Assembly (NCBI RefSeq): GCF_001482385.1
Contig: NZ_CP013611.1
Location: 2,790,001 to 2,854,000, forward strand
DNA: 64,000 nt
DNA from: Pseudoalteromonas rubra
GTDB lineage: Bacteria > Pseudomonadota > Gammaproteobacteria > Enterobacterales > Alteromonadaceae
Direction: 5' to 3'
Shown: positions 51,611 to 63,866 of the stretch, one piece after another
Numbering within the stretch: position 1 is the stretch's first letter
How the letters are laid out: each line of letters begins with the position of its first letter
Program-made: the position numbers and the translations under genes
The notes under the pieces: generated by a model
The model's database searches: none
What the model was told of the DNA's origin: nothing
What the model saw: the letters and a program-made list of their open reading frames with translations, nothing else

Positions 51611-51735
51611 GCTATGTGCGATTTAAAAACGTGCCGAGGAAGCCGTAGATAGAATAGCATCGCCTATTCATCTATGAAGGTGGGTTGGATGTTGGAATAG
51701 GCCTGCGTTCTCTAAAAAGGCTTATTTCACCTTGC

Positions 51736-51779
51736 GTAAAGTAAATGTACTCGCGTTGCTCGCTGTCATTGTACTTTAC
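51736..51779. repeat. Long imperfect hairpin between T2 and T3
   Basis: GTAAAGTA...TACTTTAC outer arms with further pairing inwards around CTCGCGTTGCTCGC, total 44 nt. It has no T-run and occurs only in this inter-operon gap. Confidence 0.6.
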
Positions 51780-51790
51780 ACTTAATTCAT

Positions 51791-51828
51791 CCATGAATTT
51801 CATCGACATTCGTACTTCCATGTACGTC
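51791..51828. repeat. 38-bp block Y, copy 2
   Basis: Differs from copy 1 by one base (AATTTCATCG for AATCTCATCG) and again leads straight into a terminator hairpin. Confidence 0.85.
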
Positions 51829-51858
51829 AAACCCGTTGCAGCAATGCAGCGGTTTTTT
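51829..51858 (+). terminator. Operon A terminator-like copy T3
   Basis: Third copy of the ACCCGTTGCAGCAATGCAGCGG hairpin family, one G shorter in the 3' arm, with a six-T run. Confidence 0.8.
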
Positions 51859-51917
51859 GCTATATGCGATTTAAAAAAGTTGTATAACTTTCCGATCACA
51901 AAGCTATCCCCCGTCAT

Positions 51918-52080
51918 CCTGCACTTGATACGGGAACTGATTACAGGCTATAACGGTGAGTATGAATGACACGTCGACCAGGCAATCACTACAAAGCACT
52001 AATTAAGCTATATTCGCCCTGTGCATCTATGTAACCACATATCCAGATATCTCTTATGACGAACAACGCTGAAGTTTTAT
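51918..52080. repeat. Diverged ~165-bp repeat Z, copy 1
   Basis: Begins CCTGCACTTGATACGGGAAC and ends near GCTGAAGTTTTAT. Conserved islands shared with copies at 52119 and 58357 include GGGAACT, GAGTAT-AATG-CAC-TCGA, CATG-AACCA-ATATC and GC-GAAGTTT. Copy 3 also shares about 35 bp upstream (ATAACT-CCG-TCACAAAG). Confidence 0.8.
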
Positions 52081-52118
52081 TCTGGTTCAGGCAACACCAA
52101 GAAAATGGTTTAACAAAA

Positions 52119-52286
52119 TCCCGCACTTGATGTGGGAACTACTAACAAGTCACATGATGAGTATTAATGACACATCGACCTGGCAATCATTACCAGACGC
52201 GTAATTAGGTTATTTTCGCCCATGTCTGTTCATGCAACCATATATCTATATATTGAGTGATGTCAGCAGCGCTGAAGTTTCCTTGG
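52119..52286. repeat. Diverged ~165-bp repeat Z, copy 2
   Basis: Begins CCCGCACTTGATGTGGGAAC and ends GCTGAAGTTTCCTTGG, adjacent to copy 1. Its first 20 bases form a hairpin (CCCGCA / TGTGGG). No coding frame is kept across the copies. Confidence 0.8.
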
Positions 52287-52664
52287 CCACCAACCGCAAT
52301 GGTTAATAAAACTTATAAAATGATTCTATTAGCTCCAGCATCGAGTGCTGGATGCCGACACAGTGGCGTCAGGTGCGAAGTAGAATAGGAGATAGCTTGC
52401 ATTTTATATTGTTTATTATTGGCCAATAGAGAAATGCAATGACTCGCTCGCGATTAAACTTTTCTACTTAATTTATTATATGAGTTTCTAATACTCCCGA
52501 CAGAAGGTGAAATTGAAAGTTGGCTGTGAGCAATATGGCCGGTGTAATGACGTAATTATGTGATCTTATCCACAGTTGGGTGTGTATATCTTGTTTTTAA
52601 TTTATGTATATTCTGAGGGTGAAAGCGGAGGGCGTTTTATTAATTAAAAAAGGGAAAAAAGGGG
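52287..52664. other. Spacer upstream of rRNA operon B
   Basis: 378 bp, AT-rich, no gene supported. Contains a TTATCCACA at 52566-52574 that equals a DnaA box but could be chance, and an A/T tract just before P1 that could serve as UP element. Confidence 0.55.
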
Positions 52665-52692
52665 TTGCAATGGTTTTCGATTTCCCTATAAT
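52665..52692 (+). promoter_or_regulatory. rRNA operon B promoter P1
   Basis: -35 TTGCAA (52665-52670), 16-bp spacer, -10 TATAAT (52687-52692), then the same GCGCATCCACCGACACGG start region as operon A. Confidence 0.85.
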
Positions 52693-52790
52693 GCGCATCC
52701 ACCGACACGGAGCACAACGCTGAAAAGCAACAAGTTAAGTGAAGGGAAAGCCAAACGGAAAGCTTAATTAAGAAAAATTAAATTTTCTAG

Positions 52791-52818
52791 TTGACTTTAA
52801 AAGTGAAGCGGTTAATAT
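52791..52818 (+). promoter_or_regulatory. rRNA operon B promoter P2
   Basis: -35 TTGACT (52791-52796), 16-bp spacer, -10 TAATAT (52813-52818). Its sequence is unrelated to the operon A P2 although the flanking leader is nearly identical. Confidence 0.75.
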
Positions 52819-52870
52819 GGCGCTCCACTTCGCAGCGAGGCTGCGGTAACTAACGAAGTTTAGTTACATC

Positions 52871-52881
52871 GTTCTTTAAAA
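52871..52881 (+). promoter_or_regulatory. boxA antitermination element, operon B leader
   Basis: GTTCTTTAAAA, same as in operon A; from here on the two leaders are almost identical. Confidence 0.6.
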
Positions 52882-53050
52882 ATATGAAGCAATCATCTGT
52901 GTGGGCACTCGTACAGATTGAGTTCTAACAGCGAATTTCAGTTTACTGAATGACGCACAAAAATTTAGAGTCTCAATTTCTTATGAGTGACTAACATAGT
53001 CAATTTATACAGAATTCATTGAGCACGAATCTTCGGATTCAAAAAACTTT

Positions 53051-54583
<1,533 letters not shown>

Positions 54584-54852
54584 TCGACTTAGAACTAATT
54601 TGTTCGAAGTGTCCACACAGATGATTGTTGCTTAGTAAGGTAACTTACTGAGTGATATTGCTCTTTAAAAATTTGGAAAGCTGATATTAAATTCTCGGAA
54701 TGACAATGAAAATTGTTGTTCTATAGAGTTTTCGAAAGAAAAATGCCGATAAATTCGAAAGAATTTATTAGCGTCTACTTTAGTATTACTTAACTTCTGG
54801 CGAAGTTAAAACTGTCTTTAGCAGTACAATTCAAAACTATTTTGGGTTGTAT
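54584..54852 (+). other. 16S-23S spacer, operon B, no tRNA
   Basis: 269 nt, identical to operon A except a short block near its end (TTTAGCAGTACA here, TTTGACACTACA in A). No tRNA. Confidence 0.8.
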
Positions 54853-57731
<2,879 letters not shown>

Positions 57732-57819
57732 TACAACGCCAAAGTGGTTTTGTTTGTTAGAAGTTAAGAAATAAAGTAGACGATAAGAATTTAATACGCT
57801 TTTCCAGATTTTACAGAAT

Positions 57820-57939
57820 TTGCTTGGTAACCATAGCATTTTGGAACCACCTGACTCCATGCCGAACTCAGTAGTGAAACGAAATAGCGCCGATGATAGT
57901 GTGGGGTTTCCCATGTGAAAGTAGGACATTGCCAAGCTC
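57820..57939 (+). rRNA. rrfB: 5S ribosomal RNA, operon B
   Basis: About 120 nt. Helix I pairs GCTTGGTAA with TTGCCAAGC: relative to operon A one C-G pair became G-C, one G-C became A-T, and a T-A pair is inserted, all compensated. There is also one C/T change in the loop (GACTCC vs GACCCC). Confidence 0.97.
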
Positions 57940-57950
57940 CTAATAAAAGA

Positions 57951-57980
57951 AAGCCCGATTCGAAAGAGTCGGGTTTTTTT
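57951..57980 (+). terminator. rRNA operon B terminator T1'
   Basis: CCCGATTC-GAAA-GAGTCGGG hairpin with a seven-T run, 11 nt after 5S. Different sequence from the operon A terminator. Confidence 0.92.
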
Positions 57981-58033
57981 GCGTTTGAAATTTTAAAAAG
58001 TGTCGATGAAGCTGTAGATAGAATAGCGTTGTC

Positions 58034-58175
58034 TATTCATCCATGAAGTTGGTATCTAGCAACCTTTGGACACACTTCCTTGTGGAGGGCTCCCGGCGCG
58101 TAACGCGTGTTATCGGCGTCCATACCTCGCGTTCATTGCGCTGCGAAGCGGTGCTTCGGTCACAATTCACCCATG
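58034..58175. repeat. 142-bp conserved block X, copy 2
   Basis: Near-identical to 51405-51546. Here it is followed by a 5S remnant, joined at the shared CCCATG. Confidence 0.9.
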
Positions 58176-58196
58176 TGAAAGTAGGACATCGCCAGG
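58170..58196 (+). pseudogene. 5S rRNA 3'-end remnant
   Basis: 27 nt (CCCATGTGAAAGTAGGACAT then CGCCAGG) equal to the last part of 5S from operon A, followed by ACCTAATAAAA as after the real gene. It matches the operon A type (ATCGCCAGG) and not the neighbouring operon B type (ATTGCCAAGC). It cannot fold as 5S alone. Confidence 0.88.
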
Positions 58197-58227
58197 ACCT
58201 AATAAAAGGTCGATGAAAGACATTCAT

Positions 58228-58265
58228 CCATGAATCTCATCGACATTCGTACCTCCTTGTACATC
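58228..58265. repeat. 38-bp block Y, copy 3
   Basis: CCATGAATCTCATCGACATT then CGTACCTCCTTGTACATC, three or four changes from the operon A copies, again immediately before a terminator. Confidence 0.8.
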
Positions 58266-58296
58266 AAAGCCCGATTCGAAAGAGTCGGGCTTTTTT
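58266..58296 (+). terminator. Operon B terminator-like copy T2'
   Basis: AAGCCCGATTC-GAAA-GAGTCGGGCTT hairpin with T-run, same family as T1' and unlike the operon A series. Confidence 0.85.
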
Positions 58297-58356
58297 GCGT
58301 TTTGAATTTAAAAAAGTTGCATAACTACCCGGTCACAAAGCCCACACCTCCGTCAT

Positions 58357-58520
58357 CCTGCACTTAATGCGGGAACTACTTACAGGTCACACGGCGAGTA
58401 TAAATGGCACATCGATCTGACGGTCACTGTCAAGTGCCGAATTAAATCACCTTTGTCCATGTCCATTCATGTAACCAAATATCCAGATATCTCTTCTGGT
58501 GCACGGCATCGAAGTTTCTC
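58357..58520. repeat. Diverged ~165-bp repeat Z, copy 3
   Basis: Begins CCTGCACTTAATGCGGGAAC and ends GCATCGAAGTTTCTC. Colinear with copies 1 and 2, so the whole downstream flank was duplicated with the operon. The stretch 58521-58670 holds nothing recognised. Confidence 0.75.
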
Positions 58521-58670
58521 AATAGTTAAGTTACACCGATATAGCGGCTCATATTGGCAGCTCGGTAGTTATTTTAGCTGGCGGATCCATGCTTTGTGTT
58601 CATTAAGGTGCTTGCATTGCTCTGTACGCAATGACCCGTTATGATGAATGCTGGTTGTTGAGTTTATGAG

Positions 58671-58862
58671 TTGATTGTGTCCTTATACTTACTTGTCTTG
58701 TTTGTTATTTTTGCCCTATTTGGCTGTGCTTCTACTTACCTGGTGAAGTTTATTTATTGTTATTGGGTAAAGAAGCAGATTGAGATCCGGTATGTATGGC
58801 GAGCATGCCTGTGCGCATTACTCATCATACCTATCTCTTTACTGAGTCAGTGGTTGGTATAG
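58671..58862 (+). CDS. Possible small two-TM membrane protein
   Basis: 63 aa from a TTG at 58671, or 61 aa from the GTG at 58677. Two hydrophobic segments (about 2-24 and 43-62) separated by a Lys/Arg-rich loop (VKKQIEIRYVWR), as in a hairpin membrane protein. No clear ribosome site, no known family, and it follows the repeat region, so it may be non-coding. Confidence 0.35.
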   Translation: MIVSLYLLVLFVIFALFGCASTYLVKFIYCYWVKKQIEIRYVWRACLCALLIIPISLLSQWLV

Positions 58863-58922
58863 TTACAAAGTAAGAAAGGTTACTGCCAGACAGACGTTTA
58901 GCTCGCTGGCAGCAAAGCAGGG

Positions 58923-59300
58923 TTATTTCAGTGTAATGGCCTGACATTGACTGTTAATACAGAGTGCCTGAATTGGAAGTACTTGCTTACACACTTCGCT
59001 GGGTGGCGTTTGTTGGTTAATGGCGCGCTCTTTTTGGGTAATTGCAACGGCCATTTGTTCTACTTGAGATTCATCGACGTTGCGAACCGAATAGACGACG
59101 TACTGGCTTGGCCCACCGCAGGTTTGTCGCTCTCCTACTCCAATGACTTTGCACTGAAAGCTCGCATCACAGCCTTTGTCTGCAACGAATTCTGCCAGCG
59201 CAAAGTCATCACCATTGCTTGCTGACTGCGTGGTCTGTGTGGCGCTACAGCCACCGAGCAAGCCTGTCAGTAAAAACAGCGTCAAACACTGATACTTCAT
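58923..59300 (-). CDS. Six-cysteine lipoprotein, paralogue 1
   Basis: 125 aa. Lipobox LGGC (Cys18). The mature domain has six cysteines at 44, 50, 61, 104, 114 and 119, with the motif CKVIGVGERQTCGGPSQYVV. The spacing 6-11-43-10-5 is almost the same as in the next gene (6-10-43-10-5), so they are tandem paralogues with probably three conserved disulfides. Unknown function. Nine bp separate the two genes, so they form an operon. Confidence 0.8.
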   Translation of the reverse strand: MKYQCLTLFLLTGLLGGCSATQTTQSASNGDDFALAEFVADKGCDASFQCKVIGVGERQTCGGPSQYVVYSVRNVDESQVEQMAVAITQKERAINQQTPPSEVCKQVLPIQALCINSQCQAITLK

Positions 59301-59309
59301 CGAAAATCC

Positions 59310-59879
59310 CTAGTAGGTTGCCTGATTTGAATGCTCGAGTTTAACACATTTATTGTTAACGCACTGAGTGGCCGGTGCACTTAGGTGCTCGCAAATACTG
59401 ATCATCCGGTTTTTGGCATTGTAGGTGGCTTCGGCATGGGTCAGCTTATCCGCAAGTTCCTTCACTTTGTCGGGATCGGCTGTTTTTGTAGAAAAAATCA
59501 CATAATCAGATGGGCCACCGCATGCACGGCTGCCGACAGGCAAGACTTTGCACTGAGTCGTGGTATCACATTCTTTGTCTTTGGTAATGAATTTCAAATA
59601 GGCGCGTTGATTCTTCAGGCCTGCTTCGCTGATCGCGTCTTTATCTATGTGCGCGACAGGCTCTTTATCCATGACTTTGTCTGCTGGTGAAGGTTTACTG
59701 TGTCCAACATCATGGCGTACCGCTGCTTTTTTTTGCAGCTTGGCGGGTTCAACCGCACGCTGTTCCGTAGAGCCTTGTTGCGTGGTGGCGGTTTCCTCGT
59801 TGTTTTGTGGTTCACTGTGTGAGGCGTTGCAGCCTGCAATGAATAACAAACTGCAAAGAGAGAGTTTAAACGCGTTCAT
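59310..59879 (-). CDS. Six-cysteine lipoprotein, paralogue 2
   Basis: 189 aa from the ATG at 59879 (MNAFKLSLCSLLFIAGCNAS); an in-frame extension to 59933 would hide the lipoprotein signal. Lipobox IAGC (Cys17), then a disordered Gln/Glu/Lys-rich linker (20-90) and the shared domain with cysteines at 104, 110, 120, 163, 173 and 178 (CKVLPVGSRACGGPSDYVIF, TQCVNNKCVKL). The linker would place the domain away from the membrane. Function unknown; a protease-inhibitor-like or binding module is conceivable but unsupported. Confidence 0.8.
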   Translation of the reverse strand: MNAFKLSLCSLLFIAGCNASHSEPQNNEETATTQQGSTEQRAVEPAKLQKKAAVRHDVGHSKPSPADKVMDKEPVAHIDKDAISEAGLKNQRAYLKFITKDKECDTTTQCKVLPVGSRACGGPSDYVIFSTKTADPDKVKELADKLTHAEATYNAKNRMISICEHLSAPATQCVNNKCVKLEHSNQATY

Positions 59880-59969
59880 ATTCGATCCTGTTAATTTTTT
59901 ATCCAGTGTGCCGCGCTTTTTCTTCAGATACAAGAGGTCACGCGCCAGAATAACAGGCGCGTGATTTGC

Positions 59970-61346
59970 TTACAGGCCGCCGAGCGTGAGTTTTTGCGGG
60001 TCTAATAATTCGCGCAGTTGGGTTTCGCTTAGGTCGGTGTGCTCTGCGGCGACTTCGATGATGGGTCGACCTTGCTGATAGGCCTGTTTGGCAATAAATG
60101 CTGCCTTCTCATACCCGATCACCGGATTCAATGCCGTGACCAGGATTGGGTTACGGGTTAGCGCCTGTTGCAGACTGGATTCGTTGACCCTGAAAGTAGC
60201 AATGGCTTTGTCTGCAAGCAAACGAGACATATTTGCCAGCAACTCGATACTTTGCAGGATGTTGTAGGCAATGACCGGCAGCATAACATTAAGTTCAAAG
60301 TTACCTGACTGACCCGCCACTGTGATCGTTGCATCATTACCAATGACCTGAGCACTGACCATCGCTGCGGCTTCCGGGATCACCGGGTTGACCTTACCTG
60401 GCATGATAGACGAACCGGGTTGCAATGCCTGTAACTCTATCTCGCTCAGTCCAGCCAGAGGGCCCGAATTCATCCAGCGCAGATCGTTTGCGATTTTCAT
60501 ATTCGCGACGGCCAGTGTTTTTAACTGACCCGACAACGCTACAATGGCGTCTTGCGAGCCAATGTTATAGAAGAAGTTTTTACTTGGGGTAAAGCGGATC
60601 CCAACATTACTGCTTAAATAGCTGTTAAACGTAGCTGCGAAACGCGCATCGGCGTTCACGCCAGTGCCAACTGCGGTGCCGCCCTGGCCAAGCTCATAGA
60701 TCTTTTCCAGTGCCTGTACAATGCCCTCACAGGCAGAATCGATTTGATGCTGCCAGCCACTGAGTGTCTGTGCAAAGGTTACCGGCATGGCATCCATTAG
60801 ATGCGTGCGGCCTGTTTTAACCAAATGACCGACTTCTTTACTTTTGCGTTCAATGGTCTGAGACAGGTGTTTAAGTGCTGGCAGTAGTTCGTATACTGCG
60901 AGTATGGCACTGCTGATATGAATCGCAGTGGGGATCACATCATTAGAGCTTTGCCCCATATTCACATGATCATTAGGATGGACCGTTTCGCCGCTTAGCT
61001 GAGTAGCCAAAGAAGCGATGACTTCATTGGCATTCATGTTGGAGCTGGTACCTGAACCGGTCTGGAATACGTCGACAGGAAACTGAGACAGGTGCTTCCC
61101 GTCAATGATCTGCTGACAAGCAGAGACGATGGCCTGAGCCTGGTGCGAAGGAAGGTGACCAAGTTCTTGGTTTGACTCTGCGGCTGCTTGTTTTATATAC
61201 GCCAGGGCACGAATAAAGCTACCGGGCAGTGTCAGGCCACTGACAGGAAAATTATTGATGGCCCGCTGAGTTTGCGCCTGATAAAGCGCATCTTGTGGTA
61301 CGTCTAACACGCCCATGCTATCTGAAACTTGACGAAATTCGCTCAT
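59970..61346 (-). CDS. fumC: Class II fumarate hydratase FumC
   Basis: 458 aa. Iron-independent fumarase, TCA cycle. Aspartase/fumarase signature GSSIMPGKVNP, plus TGSGTSSNMNANEV and HPNDHVNMGQSSND active-site regions. AGGAG lies before the ATG. Eight bp after the fagA-like gene and therefore under the same Fur-type operator, matching the known strategy of switching to FumC when iron for FumA-type enzymes is short. Confidence 0.97.
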   Translation of the reverse strand: MSEFRQVSDSMGVLDVPQDALYQAQTQRAINNFPVSGLTLPGSFIRALAYIKQAAAESNQELGHLPSHQAQAIVSACQQIIDGKHLSQFPVDVFQTGSGTSSNMNANEVIASLATQLSGETVHPNDHVNMGQSSNDVIPTAIHISSAILAVYELLPALKHLSQTIERKSKEVGHLVKTGRTHLMDAMPVTFAQTLSGWQHQIDSACEGIVQALEKIYELGQGGTAVGTGVNADARFAATFNSYLSSNVGIRFTPSKNFFYNIGSQDAIVALSGQLKTLAVANMKIANDLRWMNSGPLAGLSEIELQALQPGSSIMPGKVNPVIPEAAAMVSAQVIGNDATITVAGQSGNFELNVMLPVIAYNILQSIELLANMSRLLADKAIATFRVNESSLQQALTRNPILVTALNPVIGYEKAAFIAKQAYQQGRPIIEVAAEHTDLSETQLRELLDPQKLTLGGL

Positions 61347-61354
61347 AACAACTC

Positions 61355-61726
61355 CTAGCTGTACGGATTAAATTCATGGCTGATGATCCTGGCTTCCCGC
61401 TCCAGCAGATAAAACTTGTGTAATCCTCTGCGCCTGGCTTTGTAGTAGCGTTTTAAGGCGAGCAGGGGTTTATAAATTTGCTCCAGACATTGTTGTCTGA
61501 TGCAGGTATGAACCAGTGGATCAGCAATGTGGTTAAGTAGTTCAAAGAATACTCGTCTGAGGTACAGCTCCTGTAACAACGCACAAGACTGTCGCTCATA
61601 CCATTTTGCTAACTCGCAGCCAGTGCGTATGAACTCTGCAACTTGTTGTGGTGCATCAAGATGAGGGCGTGTGCAGTGCGCGTTGAGATGCGGCTTAAAA
61701 TTAATAAGCGCAAGCGGTGTTAGCAT
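61355..61726 (-). CDS. FagA-like protein of the Fur-regulated fumC operon
   Basis: 123 aa with AAGGA 8 nt before the ATG. Basic, helical; C-terminal part CLEQIYKPLLALKRYYKARR is reminiscent of Pseudomonas FagA, the small protein encoded before fumC in the fagA-fumC-orfX-sodA iron-starvation operon. Position (directly before fumC, behind a Fur box) supports this more than sequence does. No known biochemical function. No sodA follows here. Confidence 0.65.
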   Translation of the reverse strand: MLTPLALINFKPHLNAHCTRPHLDAPQQVAEFIRTGCELAKWYERQSCALLQELYLRRVFFELLNHIADPLVHTCIRQQCLEQIYKPLLALKRYYKARRRGLHKFYLLEREARIISHEFNPYS

Positions 61727-61749
61727 AGTGGAATATCCTTTAGTGTAAC

Positions 61750-61768
61750 GATAATAATTATCATTACA
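61750..61768. promoter_or_regulatory. Fur box of fagA-like/fumC operon
   Basis: GATAATAATTATCATTACA matches the 19-bp Fur consensus at 16 positions and lies 24 bp before the fagA-like start codon. Fe2+-Fur would repress the operon in iron-replete cells. Confidence 0.85.
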
Positions 61769-61818
61769 CTAAAGAGCGAGGTAAGCAAGCCCAGATTGTT
61801 GTGAGGGCGATTAATTGC

Positions 61819-61995
61819 TTAGTTGTAACCAAGTAGAAATTGCTGAGAGGTCTTTTCTCGTTCTTGCTCCGGGCTGGTCAGGATGTTGGCAACTTCCTGG
61901 CAGTAGTCCTGGCTTTCCAGTAAATTGGGCTCCGCTTCCGTGTCGATCAGACCACGGCTTTGTAACGGAGTTTGAGAGAGATCTGAGGTTGTCAT
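61819..61995 (-). CDS. Small uncharacterised 58-aa protein
   Basis: Start at the ATG at 61995 (MTTSDLSQTPLQSRGLIDTE) because GGAG lies 7 nt upstream; a longer reading from 62007 lacks one. Acidic, Ser/Gln/Glu-rich, no membrane segment or cysteine motif apart from one Cys. Not recognised. The good ribosome site supports translation. Confidence 0.55.
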   Translation of the reverse strand: MTTSDLSQTPLQSRGLIDTEAEPNLLESQDYCQEVANILTSPEQEREKTSQQFLLGYN

Positions 61996-62165
61996 AATGT
62001 GCTCCAAGCGTTAAGTGGAAATTTCAGTATAGACAATGCATGCTTTATACCAAGGATAAAAGCGTATATTTTTTATATGTTTAAGGTTGTGCAATCTAAA
62101 ATGACTTGCATTTTATTGGCTGGGTTGCCTCAATAGAGCGCAAATTTGGATCACAGAGGTGCAAT

Positions 62166-62759
62166 ATGGACAAACCTTTCTCACAAGCCTGCGAAAACAA
62201 CAAACGACCGATACTGGAAAAAATACGACCCTACGTCACTGAGGTGGCGTCTGTGCTGGAAATAGGATCAGGTACTGGTCAGCATGCTGCTTTTTTTGCC
62301 AGGGCGCTGCCTCGTTTAGTTTGGCAGTGCAGCGATCTTGCGGTGAACCACGCCGGGATCCAAATGTGGTGTGAAGACAGTGGTGCGACGAACATGCCTG
62401 CGCCGTTGACCCTCGATTTGTCATCAACGCCCTGGCCGGTCACGCAGGTGCCTGCGATTTATACGGCGAATACCTTACATATCGTATCTGAAGCCCTAGT
62501 CGAAGCCTTCTTTGCGGGAGTTACACAACACCTGACGCCGGGTGGGTTACTGATGATATATGGACCTTTCAATTATCATGGTCAGTTTACTTCATCGAGC
62601 AATCAGGAGTTTGATGCGTTTTTACGGAGTCGTAACCCGCACAGTGGGATCCGCGATATTGAGTGGATCTGTTCGCTGGCCAGTCAAGCCAAACTGACGT
62701 TACAAGAAGACTATGCGATGCCAGCGAACAATCGTTTACTGATCTTTAAACGGCAGTAA
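62166..62759 (+). CDS. DUF938 SAM-dependent methyltransferase
   Basis: 197 aa from the ATG at 62166 with GAGGTG upstream; an ORF extension to 62106 is not family-like. Starts MDKPFSQACENNKRPILEKI, with SAM-binding VLEIGSGTGQHAAFFA and GGLLMIYGPFNYHGQFTSSS, all typical of DUF938. Substrate unknown. Its 3' end overlaps the convergent GNAT-type gene by 24 bp. Confidence 0.9.
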   Translation: MDKPFSQACENNKRPILEKIRPYVTEVASVLEIGSGTGQHAAFFARALPRLVWQCSDLAVNHAGIQMWCEDSGATNMPAPLTLDLSSTPWPVTQVPAIYTANTLHIVSEALVEAFFAGVTQHLTPGGLLMIYGPFNYHGQFTSSSNQEFDAFLRSRNPHSGIRDIEWICSLASQAKLTLQEDYAMPANNRLLIFKRQ

Positions 62760-63863
62760 TTCTGCACACTGGCTCAGGTAATCGGCCATATGGACGCGTT
62801 CACGGGCCAGATAGTCGCCGATTGCTGAGGCAAAATCAGGATGACGAATATGATGATAAGAATAAGTGAAGACGGGCTCGAATCCGCGCGCTAGTTTATG
62901 TTCGCCTTGTGCACCTGCGTCAAAGCGAGTTAACCCGTGGCGAATGGCATACTCGATCCCTTGGTAATAGCACAACTCGAAGTGTAAATGCGCGTGGCTC
63001 TGTAAGGCGCCCCAGTATCGTCCGTACAACGTATGTTGATCATACAAATACAGGCTTGCTGCCACGATTTCTCCCTGTTGGCATGCACATACTATCGCTA
63101 CCTGCTCGCTCATGGTGTCACAGATCTGCCGGAAGAACGCTTCGTTCAGATAACCCTGATGTCCAGAGCGTTTTAGATAGGTGGTGGCATAGCACAGATA
63201 GAATGCTTGTCGTATCTCATTGGTGATCTCGGCACCCTGGTACCAGCGAATGGTTAACGCCTGACTGGTGACGACTTTTCGCTCTTTTTTGATGGTTTTG
63301 CGTTTGCGAGAGGTCATGGTGTTAAGAAAGTCGTCGAAGTGCCTGTAGTCCTGGTTTTTCCAGTGAAACTGGACACCATGACGTTCCATCAACGACTGTT
63401 TTTGCCAGCCTGCCCGGTGTGCCGGAAAGTTGATATGCCACCCTGACCAGTGCTGATGTTGTGCTTCCTGGTGCAAAGCCGTTGTGACATAGTCATACAA
63501 AGCCTCAGAGAGCGGTTCACCGGACAGCATGCGACTACCCACCACAGGTGTGAAGGGAATGGCACAGATCCATTTAGGATAGTAAGCAAGCTGATGACGC
63601 TCGTATGCTTCAGCCCAGGCCCAGTCAAAAACATATTCACCATAAGAGTGGAGCTTGATATAACCAGGCAGGAGCGTCTCCAGTTTACTGTCACGGTATA
63701 CCAGTAAATGGTAGGGCAGCCAGCCGGTGTCTTCGCCCACACAGCCGCTCAACTCCAGCGCTTCGAGCCACTGAACACTGCTAAATGGAGATTGGCCTGA
63801 CAGTACCGCTCGTTCGGTCGTTGTGAGGGCGGACAGGCTGGTAATAAAGCGATGTTGATACAT
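62736..63863 (-). CDS. GNAT/FemAB-like acyltransferase (DUF482)
   Basis: 375 aa. Contains SSVQWLEALELSGCVGEDTG near the N-terminus and a C-terminal acyltransferase-like half (SLYLYDQHTLYGRYWGAL, LHFELCYYQGIEYAIRHGL, FDAGAQGEHKLARGFEP) characteristic of DUF482, a Proteobacterial family related to FemAB/GNAT. Substrate unknown. Starts 3 bp after the stop of the next gene upstream, so they are cotranscribed. Confidence 0.88.
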   Translation of the reverse strand: MYQHRFITSLSALTTTERAVLSGQSPFSSVQWLEALELSGCVGEDTGWLPYHLLVYRDSKLETLLPGYIKLHSYGEYVFDWAWAEAYERHQLAYYPKWICAIPFTPVVGSRMLSGEPLSEALYDYVTTALHQEAQHQHWSGWHINFPAHRAGWQKQSLMERHGVQFHWKNQDYRHFDDFLNTMTSRKRKTIKKERKVVTSQALTIRWYQGAEITNEIRQAFYLCYATTYLKRSGHQGYLNEAFFRQICDTMSEQVAIVCACQQGEIVAASLYLYDQHTLYGRYWGALQSHAHLHFELCYYQGIEYAIRHGLTRFDAGAQGEHKLARGFEPVFTYSYHHIRHPDFASAIGDYLARERVHMADYLSQCAELLPFKDQ

Positions 63864-63866
63864 AGT

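Noticed and set aside
51745..51969. 74-aa ORF over block Y and terminator T3
   Set aside because: It is made of repeat and terminator sequence and is not kept in the other copies.
52566..52574. Perfect DnaA box upstream of rRNA operon B
   Set aside because: A given 9-mer is expected about once every 130 kb per both strands, and another perfect copy occurs inside rsmB near 34977, so a single isolated copy is not convincing.
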